Origin: an uncultured Eubacteriales bacterium
GTDB taxonomy: Bacteria > Bacillota > Clostridia > Lachnospirales > Lachnospiraceae
DNA: 44,335 bases
Direction of reading: 5' to 3'
NCBI GenBank assembly: GCA_900317095.1
Contig: ONFL01000007.1
Location: 1 to 44,335, forward strand
Position numbers and translations under genes: made by a program. The notes beneath the pieces were generated by a model. The model saw only the letters and a list, made by a program, of their open reading frames with translations. It searched no databases and was not told the origin of the DNA. Of this stretch, positions 7,635 through 15,364 are shown piece after piece (positions within the stretch are counted from its first letter, which is position 1; the number at the start of each line of letters is the position of its first letter).

Positions 7635-8933
7635 TTAATGATCATTCAAAAATTCATCAACAAGCCGGCTGAAACCAGCTGCTGTGGAGAGGGATCCAAA
7701 CTGGAGCAGGGCACCTCTGTCCCGGTCCATTCTATCCAGGGCAAGACAGAATGCTTCCTTCTGAGATGATGCCGCCAGGGTATCCGGAAAATATTTTGCC
7801 GCGCACCGCGCCAGCTGTTCTGCCTGCAGTCCGCGGGGGCCTGATGGCGCAAACGTTATCAGGTGCTCCGATGTGCCGGCCATGTTCCGCAGGATTCCCT
7901 CATAATCTTTGTCTTTGAAAATTCCTGCCATCAGTACAAGAGGACGTCCCTGCATATACAGATCCACACTTTCCCGAAGTGCTTTGGCCCCGGCCGGATT
8001 GTGGGCTCCGTCACACACAGCAAGAGGATGCCTGCAGACTACCTCAAAACGGTCCTGCCATCTGGTCTTTCTGATTCCCTCCTGCACATCTTCTCTGCTG
8101 ATCCGGGCTATGCTCTTCTCATCAAGCAGAAGGGCTGCGGCAGCAGCCAGGCAGGCATTGCCAATCTCATAAGAAGCCGGCAGCGATGTCTGCAGCCGCT
8201 GAAAATCGCGGAAAGAAAAAAGCTGTCCCTCCAACAGGTCTGCGCTTATCCTGCTGCTCTCTCCTGCATAGACTTCAAAAAAAGGAACATCTTTTTCCAG
8301 AGCGATCCTGCGCAGCACCCGCAGCGCCTGCGGCCGGCCTGCATCCACGAGACAGGGAACCCCTCTTTTCATGATGCCGCCCTTATGCCAGGCTATGGAT
8401 TCCAGCGTGTTCCCCAGAAAATGCGTATGATCCATGGAAATGGAGGTGATGATAGTCATAACAGGCCGGTTAATGACATTCGTCGCGTCTTCGCGGCCTC
8501 CGAGGCCTGCTTCTATCACCGCAAAATCGCAGTTCTTCTCTTTGAAATAGGTAAATGCCATGGCAGTCTCTATCTCAAAGGAAGATGGAAGATCCTCCGC
8601 TCGTGATGCGCTCATCAGATCCCGCATCTGGCTGCCCAGCCTGGCCGCATCTTTCTCGGAGATCCAGATGTCGTCCACCTGAATACGTTCCCTATAATTA
8701 TATAAGGTTGGAGAAATATATCTTCCAACCCTATAACCAGCCTGCCGCAAAATGGATGTCAGATAGGCACAGACAGAACCCTTTCCGTTCGTTCCTGCCA
8801 CATGTATCATTTTCACTGCCTGCTGCGGATTCCCTGCAGCATCAAGCAGAGTCCGGATCCGCTGCAGACCCGGTTTTATGCCGCTTCCCGCAAAGTTCTG
8901 CAGAAAATCAAGTGTCTCGGCATATGTCATCAT
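7635..8933 (-). CDS. folC: Folylpolyglutamate synthase / dihydrofolate synthase
   Basis: A 432-residue ATP-dependent Mur-ligase-family enzyme that adds glutamate to dihydropteroate and folates. The P-loop 'AGTNGKGSV' lies at about residues 46-54, followed by 'ISPTLYNYRERIQV', 'EAGLGGREDATNV' and the C-terminal ligase motif 'CDGAHNPAGA'. Four in-frame possibilities crowd the start: ATG at 8939 overlaps the stop of the methyltransferase gene but lies only 2 bases from the GGAG; ATG at 8933 lies 8 bases from it and is preferred; ATG at 8930 is also possible. The gene is in the acpP-fol operon and is close to the usual family length. Confidence 0.93.
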   Translation of the reverse strand: MMTYAETLDFLQNFAGSGIKPGLQRIRTLLDAAGNPQQAVKMIHVAGTNGKGSVCAYLTSILRQAGYRVGRYISPTLYNYRERIQVDDIWISEKDAARLGSQMRDLMSASRAEDLPSSFEIETAMAFTYFKEKNCDFAVIEAGLGGREDATNVINRPVMTIITSISMDHTHFLGNTLESIAWHKGGIMKRGVPCLVDAGRPQALRVLRRIALEKDVPFFEVYAGESSRISADLLEGQLFSFRDFQRLQTSLPASYEIGNACLAAAAALLLDEKSIARISREDVQEGIRKTRWQDRFEVVCRHPLAVCDGAHNPAGAKALRESVDLYMQGRPLVLMAGIFKDKDYEGILRNMAGTSEHLITFAPSGPRGLQAEQLARCAAKYFPDTLAASSQKEAFCLALDRMDRDRGALLQFGSLSTAAGFSRLVDEFLNDH

Positions 8934-8935
8934 GA

Positions 8936-10144
8936 TCATATCTCCCTGCTGCTAAACAGCTGGAATATAAAAAACTTCAGATAATATGAGTCTTCGGATG
9001 TCCAGAAGAAGGGATGATCTGGAGCCTGGGTCCTGACTTCTATCTGCCGCAGATGGACATGAGCAGCAATGGAAGCCTGCATCAGCATCTTGCGGAAAAG
9101 ATCAGGCGTCATAAAATGAGAACAGGAACAGGTTGCCAGATATCCCCCATTACGAATCAATTTCATGGCGCTGCTGTTGATCTGCCGGTAACCCCGCAGC
9201 GCAGCTTTGACAGAGTTTTTTGACTTTGTAAAGGCCGGCGGATCCAGTATGATCAAATCGTATTGCTTTTTTGCCCTTGCCTGCTCATCCAGGAATGAAA
9301 AAACATCACCCGTCTGGAAATGGACAGTGTCCTGCAGCCCGTTGAGCCGCGCGTTCTCTCTTGCCTGCTCGACCGCCAGTTCAGAAGCGTCTATACCCAG
9401 AACAGATCTGGCTCCGCCAAGCCCGGCATTGAGTGCGAAAGACCCCGTATGTGTAAAACAATCCAGTACATCAAAACCCCTGCACAGTCTGCCTACCGCT
9501 TTGCGGTTGTATTTCTGATCCAGGAAAAAGCCGGTCTTCTGGCCGTTTGCCGTATCGACATAATAATGGACCCCGTTCTCAACGATCTCCACTTTCGTGT
9601 CAAAGGCAGGACCAATAAAACCATTGACTCTGTCAATACCCTCCTGGTCGCGGTAATGACCGTCGCTTCTCTCGTAGACCCCGCGGATTGTAATCCCATC
9701 CTCTTCAAGAATCTCTTTCATCAGCCGCACCATAAGATACTTCATGCGGTCCATTCCCAGAGCAGAAACCTGCACGACCAGAACGTCGGCGTACTTGTCT
9801 ATGACCAGTCCCGGAAGAAGATCCGCTTCACCGAAAACGATCCTGCAGGAAGAGGTATCTACTGTTCTTTTCCTGTAATCCCAGGCCGACTGCAGACGGC
9901 TGCGCAGGAAATTCTCATCAATATTCGTCTGGGCATTTCTAGTCAGCATGCGGATGGTAATACGGGAATTAGTATTAATAAAGCCTATTCCCATGGGATA
10001 TCCGTCAAAATCATGGACCTGAAGGAGATCGCCGTTCTCGAAATGCCCCATGCAGGAAGCTATCTCATTGTCATAGATCCACATGCCGCCGTTCTTTAAG
10101 GTCCTTCCTTCGCCCTTTTTGAGAACAGCGACAGCGCGGCTCAT
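8936..10144 (-). CDS. Class I SAM-dependent rRNA methyltransferase, RlmI/RlmK type
   Basis: About 402 residues, the usual length of the RlmI family of 23S rRNA 5-methylcytosine methyltransferases. An N-terminal PUA-like RNA-binding domain ('LKKGEGRTLKNGGMWIYDNE') precedes an EEHEE-type domain and a Rossmann methyltransferase domain with the SAM motif 'VLDCFTHTGSFALNAG' and catalytic-region motif 'ILDPPAFTKSK'. Which rRNA base it modifies cannot be told from sequence. Start is uncertain: homology begins at the ATG at 10144, but in-frame ATGs at 10189 (right after the acpP stop), 10180 and 10177 lie upstream, and none has a strong ribosome binding site. It is the second gene of the acpP-fol operon and overlaps folC if folC uses its earliest ATG. 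Confidence 0.88.
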   Translation of the reverse strand: MSRAVAVLKKGEGRTLKNGGMWIYDNEIASCMGHFENGDLLQVHDFDGYPMGIGFINTNSRITIRMLTRNAQTNIDENFLRSRLQSAWDYRKRTVDTSSCRIVFGEADLLPGLVIDKYADVLVVQVSALGMDRMKYLMVRLMKEILEEDGITIRGVYERSDGHYRDQEGIDRVNGFIGPAFDTKVEIVENGVHYYVDTANGQKTGFFLDQKYNRKAVGRLCRGFDVLDCFTHTGSFALNAGLGGARSVLGIDASELAVEQARENARLNGLQDTVHFQTGDVFSFLDEQARAKKQYDLIILDPPAFTKSKNSVKAALRGYRQINSSAMKLIRNGGYLATCSCSHFMTPDLFRKMLMQASIAAHVHLRQIEVRTQAPDHPFFWTSEDSYYLKFFIFQLFSSREI

Positions 10145-10190
10145 CTTTATACCGTTTTCAGAGGATGCACTCTGCATCATAACGCCCATA

Positions 10191-10424
10191 TCAGTCTTCG
10201 ATTCCAATCCTCTTCATATAATCTATAACTTTTCCTACAGTTGTAAGATTCTCATATTCTTCAACCGGTACTTCAATGGAATACTCATCTTCCAGGTTGG
10301 TTACAAGCTCCATCAGATCCAGAGAGCTGGCTCCCAGATCTTCCTTAAAATTCGTATCAAGGGTAATGGAATCAGCATCCACTCCAAGCATGTCAGCGAG
10401 GCTGGCCTTAATTTTCTCAAGCAT
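10191..10424 (-). CDS. acpP: Acyl carrier protein, stand-alone
   Basis: A 77-residue acidic four-helix protein. The phosphopantetheine attachment site is Ser34 in 'LGASSLDLMEL'; the usual DSL motif is changed to SSL, since Asp33 is replaced by Ser. Acyl carrier proteins hold growing acyl chains as thioesters in fatty acid or other synthesis. No fatty acid genes are near; it is the promoter-proximal gene of a folate operon, so it may be a second carrier protein with a special role. The ATG has AAAGGA about 10 bases upstream. A consensus-like promoter lies at 10467-10495. Confidence 0.9.
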   Translation of the reverse strand: MLEKIKASLADMLGVDADSITLDTNFKEDLGASSLDLMELVTNLEDEYSIEVPVEEYENLTTVGKVIDYMKRIGIED

Positions 10425-10466
10425 TTTATAAGATTCCTTTCTTTTTTATTATTAAATGCTTTTTAC

Positions 10467-10495
10467 ATTCTAATCCAAATAACCATTATGGTCAA
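10467..10495 (-). promoter_or_regulatory. Sigma-A promoter of the acpP-fol-pheA operon
   Basis: On the minus strand: -35 TTGACC (10495-10490), 17-base spacer, -10 TAGAAT (10472-10467). It lies between the etfA terminator and the acpP start and is the only good promoter seen for the seven-gene operon. Confidence 0.8.
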
Positions 10496-10504
10496 GCATG
10501 ACCA
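10489..10504. promoter_or_regulatory. Operator-like inverted repeat over the acpP -35
   Basis: TGGTCA and TGACCA form a 6-base inverted repeat separated by AGCA, overlapping the -35 element. A second small palindrome (ACCAT-T-ATGGT, 10482-10492) lies beside it in the promoter spacer. These are possible repressor sites; no regulator is identified. Confidence 0.4.
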
Positions 10505-10529
10505 CAGCTGCCGTTTTCCTGGTACAAAT

Positions 10530-10568
10530 AAAAAACCTCCGGTATTCCCGTTAAGAGAATACCGGAGG
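10530..10568 (-). terminator. Terminator of the lctD-etfB-etfA operon
   Basis: A 12-base-pair stem (10536-10547 with 10557-10568) with a 9-base loop, followed on the minus strand by a T run at 10535-10530. It lies 50 bases after the etfA stop. Confidence 0.92.
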
Positions 10569-10617
10569 GAAAAGTACAGTCTGAAAGATAAATCTTAGCG
10601 ACTGTTAAGGAGTGTCA

Positions 10618-11607
10618 TTAACCGATAACTTTCTTAATCTCTTCGATCATGACAGGGAGAACATCCATAGCGTTTCCGACGATGCCTACATCGGCAACAT
10701 CGAAGATAGGAGCCTCTTCATCTTTATTTACAGCAACGATGTATTTGGATCCGATCATACCGGATACATGCTGTGTAGCACCGGAGATACCAAATGCAAA
10801 GTAGAGCTTGGGAGCAACGATCTTACCGGACTGGCCTACCTGATGAGCACGGCTGATCCAGCCGGACTCCATTGCAGGACGTGTACATCCAACAACACCG
10901 CCGAGCACATCTGCAAGTTCCTGAAGCTTCTCAAAGTTCTCAGCGCTGCCCATTCCACGGCCGCCGGAAACAATGACATCAGCCTCTTCCAGGTTAACTG
11001 TCTCGGCAATCTCCTTAACAGCTTCCTTAACAGCATATCTAACCTGATCATCTGCAACAGTGATATCCTTTACAACAACATCACCGGCCTTGCCAGCTGC
11101 GGGCTCGAGCTTGGAAACGCTGCCGCCGCGGATGGATGCAACCTGAGGTCTTACACTGTCGATAACAACATCTGTAAGGATATTTCCGCCATAAGCCGGA
11201 ACTGTGAACTGAATATTTCCATTGTCATCCAGCTTGAGGCCTGTTGCATCGTTAACAGCACCAGTCTTAAGTTTAGATGCGATTCTTGCTACAAGATCCT
11301 TTCCTGCGGGGGTAGCAGCAGTAAAGATGGCAGCAGCCTTAACTTCAGCACAGAGCTGAGCAGCAGCGTCAGCTACGGCATCCGCATTGTACTGCTCAAA
11401 CTGAGCACCCTTTACAACGAATGCACAATCAGCGCCATACTCGATCGCGGTCTTTGCAGCAGCCTCGGAGCCAACGGAAACAGCAATAACTTTTCCCTCA
11501 CCGGCAACGGACTTTGCAGCTGCAATATTCTCAAGGCTGACACTTGCAGGAGCATCGTCAGCAACTTCCATTACAACAAGAATATCTTTGAATTCTTCAA
11601 AAGCCAT
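10618..11607 (-). CDS. etfA: Electron transfer flavoprotein, alpha subunit
   Basis: A 329-residue EtfA. The C-terminal FAD-binding domain shows 'SGWISRAHQVGQSGKIVAPK', 'GISGATQHVSGM' and 'APIFDVADVGIVG'. Together with EtfB it forms a heterodimer carrying flavins. It lacks the N-terminal ferredoxin domain that LctC of Acetobacterium carries, as far as I recall that protein. Because it follows etfB by 18 bases and an LctD-like dehydrogenase is upstream, it is predicted to form the lactate dehydrogenase/Etf complex that drives NAD reduction by lactate with the help of reduced ferredoxin. The ATG has TAGGAGG upstream. Confidence in the family is high, in the bifurcating role moderate. Confidence 0.95.
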   Translation of the reverse strand: MAFEEFKDILVVMEVADDAPASVSLENIAAAKSVAGEGKVIAVSVGSEAAAKTAIEYGADCAFVVKGAQFEQYNADAVADAAAQLCAEVKAAAIFTAATPAGKDLVARIASKLKTGAVNDATGLKLDDNGNIQFTVPAYGGNILTDVVIDSVRPQVASIRGGSVSKLEPAAGKAGDVVVKDITVADDQVRYAVKEAVKEIAETVNLEEADVIVSGGRGMGSAENFEKLQELADVLGGVVGCTRPAMESGWISRAHQVGQSGKIVAPKLYFAFGISGATQHVSGMIGSKYIVAVNKDEEAPIFDVADVGIVGNAMDVLPVMIEEIKKVIG

Positions 11608-11625
11608 TGTACTTCCTCCTAATTA

Positions 11626-12444
11626 TTAAAGAACTTTTGCTTCTGCCATGATAGAAACAGCCTGAGCTGTAGCAGCAGCAATCGGGTTTTCAACATCTGC
11701 AGGAGGAACGATCTTAACACCAGCCTGTTTCTTGGCAGGTGCATGCATTCCAATTGTCTTGGTAAGAGATCCGGCAGCTCCAACCTTATCAGCCTCAGTG
11801 CCAAGATCTGCTGCGGTAAGAACAGGAACCTGGGCCTTTCTTGCCTTCATCTTGTTTTTGATGGTCGGATATCTGGGATCATAATCAGGCTTCTGAATTG
11901 CAAGTACACAAGGTGTTGCAACATCGATCATATTATAACCGGTATCTGTTTCCTGCTTTACAAGCAAGCCGCCATCTGCAGGATCAACTGCAATGACATC
12001 GGATACTACGGGAACTCCCAGCTCCTGGGCAAGATATGCGGGAACCAGATCCTTGGAGAAATCTGTTGCCTCTTTGCCGGCAAAAATGATGTCAAACTTG
12101 GCGCCATTGAGCTCTTCCAGCTTTGCAGCAGCCTTGGAAAGAATGTAGCCCTTTGCAGCGGGATCTGAATCAGCAAAAGAATCATCCTTAATAAGGAATC
12201 CTTTGTCGCCGCCTACCGCGAGGCATTCTTTGATAGAGGAAACTGCTCCGTCATCGCCGATTGTAGCCAGAGTAATCGTTCCGCCATTTGCTTCCTTAAA
12301 TCTTGTAGCCATCTCCAGTGCATATGTATCAAATGCGTTAGTAACCGGAGTTACGCCGTCAAGTTTGGGAGCATTTGTGGAAGGATCAAGCTGAATGTCT
12401 ACAGAGTCATCAGGAACCTGTTTGATAAGTACTAAAATTTCCAT
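11626..12444 (-). CDS. etfB: Electron transfer flavoprotein, beta subunit
   Basis: A 272-residue EtfB, starting 'MEILVLIKQVPDD' and containing the family block 'NAFDTYALEMATRFKE' and the C-terminal 'KPDYDPRYPTIKNKMKARK'. In electron-bifurcating complexes this subunit binds NAD(H) near the bifurcating flavin. The ATG at 12444 is preferred over a GTG at 12456, because the GGAG at the right distance overlaps that GTG. The gene is second in the lctD-etfB-etfA operon, but is separated from lctD by 138 bases holding a stable hairpin, which may set the relative level of the Etf subunits. Confidence 0.95.
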   Translation of the reverse strand: MEILVLIKQVPDDSVDIQLDPSTNAPKLDGVTPVTNAFDTYALEMATRFKEANGGTITLATIGDDGAVSSIKECLAVGGDKGFLIKDDSFADSDPAAKGYILSKAAAKLEELNGAKFDIIFAGKEATDFSKDLVPAYLAQELGVPVVSDVIAVDPADGGLLVKQETDTGYNMIDVATPCVLAIQKPDYDPRYPTIKNKMKARKAQVPVLTAADLGTEADKVGAAGSLTKTIGMHAPAKKQAGVKIVPPADVENPIAAATAQAVSIMAEAKVL

Positions 12445-12479
12445 ATCGCTTGTCACTCCTTTTCCCTTTTCAATATTAT

Positions 12480-12516
12480 AACTGGTGTATAAGCAAAAGA
12501 TACCTGTACACCAGTT
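12480..12516 (-). other. Intra-operon hairpin between lctD and etfB
   Basis: A 10-base inverted repeat (12480-12489 with 12507-12516) with a 17-base loop in the 138-base gap between lctD and etfB. On the minus strand it is followed by ATAATATTG rather than a T run, so it is not a typical terminator. It could be an RNA processing or stabilising element. A perfect 12-base palindrome (AGTCTGCAGACT, 12556-12567) also lies in this gap. Confidence 0.5.
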
Positions 12517-12582
12517 AATTATTTAATTAAAATCCAGTTTTACTGCATGATCTGCAGTCTGCAGACTTCGCAGCTGCTGTGA

Positions 12583-14028
12583 TTACAGCTTATAGCAAAC
12601 CTTTCCAGGATTGAGGATCATCTTGGGATCGAATACTTTCTTGATCTCCTGCATGATCTTCATCTGGGTAGCACCTACGGAATTCTCAAGATATTTCATC
12701 TTAGCAGAACCGATCGCATGCTCACCGGAAACAAGTCCGCCGCGTCTGCCTGCTTCTGCGTAAATATCATCGAAGAACTGCTCTGCGGATGCCTTGAAAT
12801 CTGCAAGAGAGATCTTGTCATCACCGATTGTATAGATGTGAAGGTTGCCGTCTCCAGCGTGGCCGAAGCTCTCAACTCTCAGACCAAGCTTATCTCCAAC
12901 CTGATATACATACTCAACATAAGGAGCAATCTCGTTCAGCGGAACAACTACGTCGCACTCATCAATGAGCTCTTCGCCGTCTTTCCAGTTGGACTCGGAC
13001 TTGATCGCCTCAAGGAAGGAACTTCTTGCTGCCCATGCATCCTTAATCTTAGCCGGTGTGTCAGCTACCAGGACGTCAATAGCCTCGTTCTCAAGAGCAA
13101 GCTCGGAAGCGGTCTCGATGATGTTGTCCAGTTCTTCCTTGCTGTCGCCGTCGAATGTTACAAGCAGATAAGCGCCGGCTTCTACACCGTCAAGAGCCTT
13201 CGGATAAACGCTCTTGCCTACATATCTCTCGGATACATCAACGATCGCTCTCTCCATGAACTCAAGAGCCTGCGGATTCAGGTGATTAATCTTGAACTTG
13301 GGAACAGTAGCGATGCAGTCGCTCAGCTTCTCAAAAGGAATAACCAGGCTGACTGTCTCCTGCGGAGCAGGAATGATCTTCAGGGTAAGCTCCGTAATGA
13401 TACCCAGGGTACCTTCGGAACCAATCATAAGGTTAAGAAGGGAATATCCTGAAGAAGTCTTGGAAACTGTGCTGCCGAACTTCGTGATCTCGCCTGTGGG
13501 AAGTACAACTGTCATGGCACGTACATAATCTCTGGTTGCGCCATACTTAACAGCTCTCATACCGCCGGCATTTGTAGAAACGTTGCCGCCCAGGGTAGCA
13601 AACTTTTCGCCGGGATCCGGAGGATACATAAGACCCTGACGGGTGCAGTCCTCAGCAAGATCGTTCAGGAGAACACCGCACTGTACATGTACAACAAAGT
13701 TATCAAGATCGTAAGACTCAATCTTGTTCATCTTTGTGGTGTTGATTACAATACCGCCATAGATCGGTACGCAGGCACCAACAAGACCGGTACCGGCACC
13801 GCGGGGTGTAACAGGGATGTCATTGTCATAAGCGATCTTCATAACTGCAGAAACCTCTTCTGTAGAAGTCGCATCAACAACTACATCCGGCATCTTCTTG
13901 CCGTAAATGGTCATCTCATCATGAGAAAAGTCTTCAATAATGTCTGCTCCAAAATAAACTCTGTTGGGAGCGGTTGCTGCCTTGATTGCCTCGACGATCT
14001 CAGGGGTAACCTTTCCAAATTCAGCCAT
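12583..14028 (-). CDS. lctD: FAD-linked lactate dehydrogenase subunit LctD / GlcD family
   Basis: A 481-residue FAD-binding oxidoreductase of the GlcD/LctD family. The N-terminal PCMH-type FAD-binding domain carries 'VTPRGAGTGLVGACVPIYGG' near residue 60 and 'GGNVSTNAGGMRAVKYG'. The C-terminal FAD-oxidase domain carries 'ESFGHAGDGNLHIY' and 'GGLVSGEHAIGSAKM'. Such enzymes oxidise D-lactate or glycolate. Association with etfBA directly downstream supports the confurcating lactate dehydrogenase known from Acetobacterium woodii, where endergonic lactate oxidation by NAD is paid for by reduced ferredoxin. No lactate permease or racemase is visible. GGAGGACATGAAAG precedes the ATG and a promoter lies at 14111-14139. 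A 2-hydroxyacid other than lactate cannot be excluded. Confidence 0.88.
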   Translation of the reverse strand: MAEFGKVTPEIVEAIKAATAPNRVYFGADIIEDFSHDEMTIYGKKMPDVVVDATSTEEVSAVMKIAYDNDIPVTPRGAGTGLVGACVPIYGGIVINTTKMNKIESYDLDNFVVHVQCGVLLNDLAEDCTRQGLMYPPDPGEKFATLGGNVSTNAGGMRAVKYGATRDYVRAMTVVLPTGEITKFGSTVSKTSSGYSLLNLMIGSEGTLGIITELTLKIIPAPQETVSLVIPFEKLSDCIATVPKFKINHLNPQALEFMERAIVDVSERYVGKSVYPKALDGVEAGAYLLVTFDGDSKEELDNIIETASELALENEAIDVLVADTPAKIKDAWAARSSFLEAIKSESNWKDGEELIDECDVVVPLNEIAPYVEYVYQVGDKLGLRVESFGHAGDGNLHIYTIGDDKISLADFKASAEQFFDDIYAEAGRRGGLVSGEHAIGSAKMKYLENSVGATQMKIMQEIKKVFDPKMILNPGKVCYKL

Positions 14029-14110
14029 CTTTCATGTCCTCCATTTTATAGATATGTGTACCTTCCGTCGGCTGGAACTCAATATTGCCGTTCTAACCGA
14101 GTATGCAGTA

Positions 14111-14139
14111 ATTATAGAATATTATATATCATTTGTCCA
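14111..14139 (-). promoter_or_regulatory. Sigma-A promoter of lctD-etfB-etfA
   Basis: On the minus strand: -35 TGGACA (14139-14134), 17-base spacer, -10 TATAAT (14116-14111). It predicts a leader of about 75 bases before the lctD ATG. Confidence 0.75.
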
Positions 14140-14489
14140 GTTAAATTTATATAAATTGCACTTAAATCTGTTGAAATAATCTATCTGTGCATCCATTTTA
14201 TACATTTTTGACAAAATATTATCAGTCTGCTTTATGAAAAGAATCTACATAAATTTGTCCTGACTACGCACTATTTATGACTTTCTTTAGAAAATTTCCA
14301 ATTGAAAACTGACTTTCCAAAATTCATCATTCAATCCGGCAGCCAATGCAGACTTAATTTCCAACTCAGGCTGACCAGTGAAAAGAATTTCTTCTGATTT
14401 TGCCTGACCTGGATATTAATATCAATCTGTTTTTGTTATTTTCATAACGATAAAATCTTTGATTATTTGACGCTCAGGATAACAGACCT
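14140..14489. other. AT-rich intergenic region between lctD promoter and rnfB terminator
   Basis: About 350 bases with no credible open frame on either strand and no RNA gene that I can recognise. It contains a perfect palindrome GATATTAATATC (14412-14423) and a Rex-like inverted repeat (14433-14450), both upstream of the lctD promoter by roughly 270-340 bases. It may hold distant regulatory sites or a small RNA; nothing more can be supported. Confidence 0.5.
14433..14450. promoter_or_regulatory. Possible Rex-type operator
   Basis: TTGTTAT-TTTC-ATAACGA, a 7-4-7 inverted repeat close to the clostridial Rex consensus (TTGTTAA-N4-TTAACAA). Rex senses NADH/NAD and often controls fermentation and electron transport genes, which fits the neighbours. 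The distance to the lctD promoter (about 295 bases) is unusually long, so this is weak. Confidence 0.3.
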
Positions 14490-14518
14490 AAAAAAAGCAG
14501 CGGTACCGGACCGCTGCT
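14490..14518 (-). terminator. Terminator of the apbE-rnf operon
   Basis: A 9-base-pair GC-rich stem (14496-14504 with 14510-14518), 5-base loop, then seven T on the minus strand (14496-14490). It begins 27 bases after the rnfB stop. Confidence 0.93.
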
Positions 14519-14545
14519 CTTTTCTGAAATGATATACTGTAACTC

Positions 14546-15349
14546 TTATACAGCTTCTTTCTGCTGTTCCAGAGCACCCTTGCTGATCGCGCCCTTGGGG
14601 CAGACAGCCGCGCATTCGCCGCAGTCTACGCACTTGTCGTAATCAATAGAAGCAAGGAAGTTTGTAACATGGATCGCGTCATGCTGACAGGTCTTCTGGC
14701 ACTTCATACAGCCAATGCAGGATACCTTGCAGACCTTCATAGCCTGAGCGCCCTTGTCCTTGTTCATGCACAGAACATTTGTCTGGTGATTGTAAGGAAC
14801 CAGGCTGATGATGCTCTGAGGGCAGGTCTTTACGCAGATACCGCATGCAACACACTGATCCTGATCGATCATAGCAAGATTGTCATGCAGAACGATAGCT
14901 TTCTCGGGGCAGGCCTTTGCGCAGTCGCCCTTGCCAAGGCATCCATAAGCACAGGAACCGTCACCGGAGAACATGAGCTTAACTGCCTGACAGCTGTCAA
15001 CACCATCATAATCGTACTTTGTCGGAGAGTTCTCACATACACCGTTGCAGTGTACGAGAGCAGCCTTGCGGACCATATTGCTGACAGATTTACCAAGGAT
15101 CTCGCCGCACTCAGCAGCTACATCCTTGCCGCCGGGAGCGCACAGACCGGGCTCTGCTCTTCCGTCTGCCAGTGCTGCCGCATAGTCATCGCAGCCCGCG
15201 AAACCACAGGCACCGCAGTTAGCACCGGGAAGTACTTCTCTTACCTTAACGGCAAGTTCATTTACAGGTACCGCAAATACAACCGAAGCGAAGGAAAGAA
15301 GTACTCCGGCAATAATAGCAATTACTGCTACAAGAATTATACCAGCCAT
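14546..15349 (-). CDS. rnfB: Rnf complex subunit RnfB (polyferredoxin)
   Basis: A 267-residue membrane-anchored iron-sulfur protein. A hydrophobic N-terminal helix (about residues 3-26) precedes the RnfB cluster motif 'GANCGACGFAGCDDYA'. Four further ferredoxin-type cysteine groups follow: 'CAYGCLGKGDCAKACP', 'CVACGICVKTCP', 'CIGCMKCQKTCQ' and 'CVDCGECAAVCP'. RnfB is expected to accept electrons from reduced ferredoxin and feed them into the membrane complex. It is the last gene of the operon, as in other clostridial rnfCDGEAB clusters, 15 bases after rnfA, with AGGAGG before the ATG. Confidence 0.97.
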   Translation of the reverse strand: MAGIILVAVIAIIAGVLLSFASVVFAVPVNELAVKVREVLPGANCGACGFAGCDDYAAALADGRAEPGLCAPGGKDVAAECGEILGKSVSNMVRKAALVHCNGVCENSPTKYDYDGVDSCQAVKLMFSGDGSCAYGCLGKGDCAKACPEKAIVLHDNLAMIDQDQCVACGICVKTCPQSIISLVPYNHQTNVLCMNKDKGAQAMKVCKVSCIGCMKCQKTCQHDAIHVTNFLASIDYDKCVDCGECAAVCPKGAISKGALEQQKEAV

Positions 15350-15364
15350 ATCTGTCCTCCTAAA

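Noticed and set aside
10612..11622. A 336-codon plus-strand open frame opposite etfA
   Set aside because: It covers almost exactly the etfA gene and shows Ser/Cys/Asn-rich composition typical of antisense frames of conserved genes.
12440..12582. A separate promoter for etfBA in the lctD-etfB gap
   Set aside because: No -35/-10 pair with acceptable spacing could be found there.
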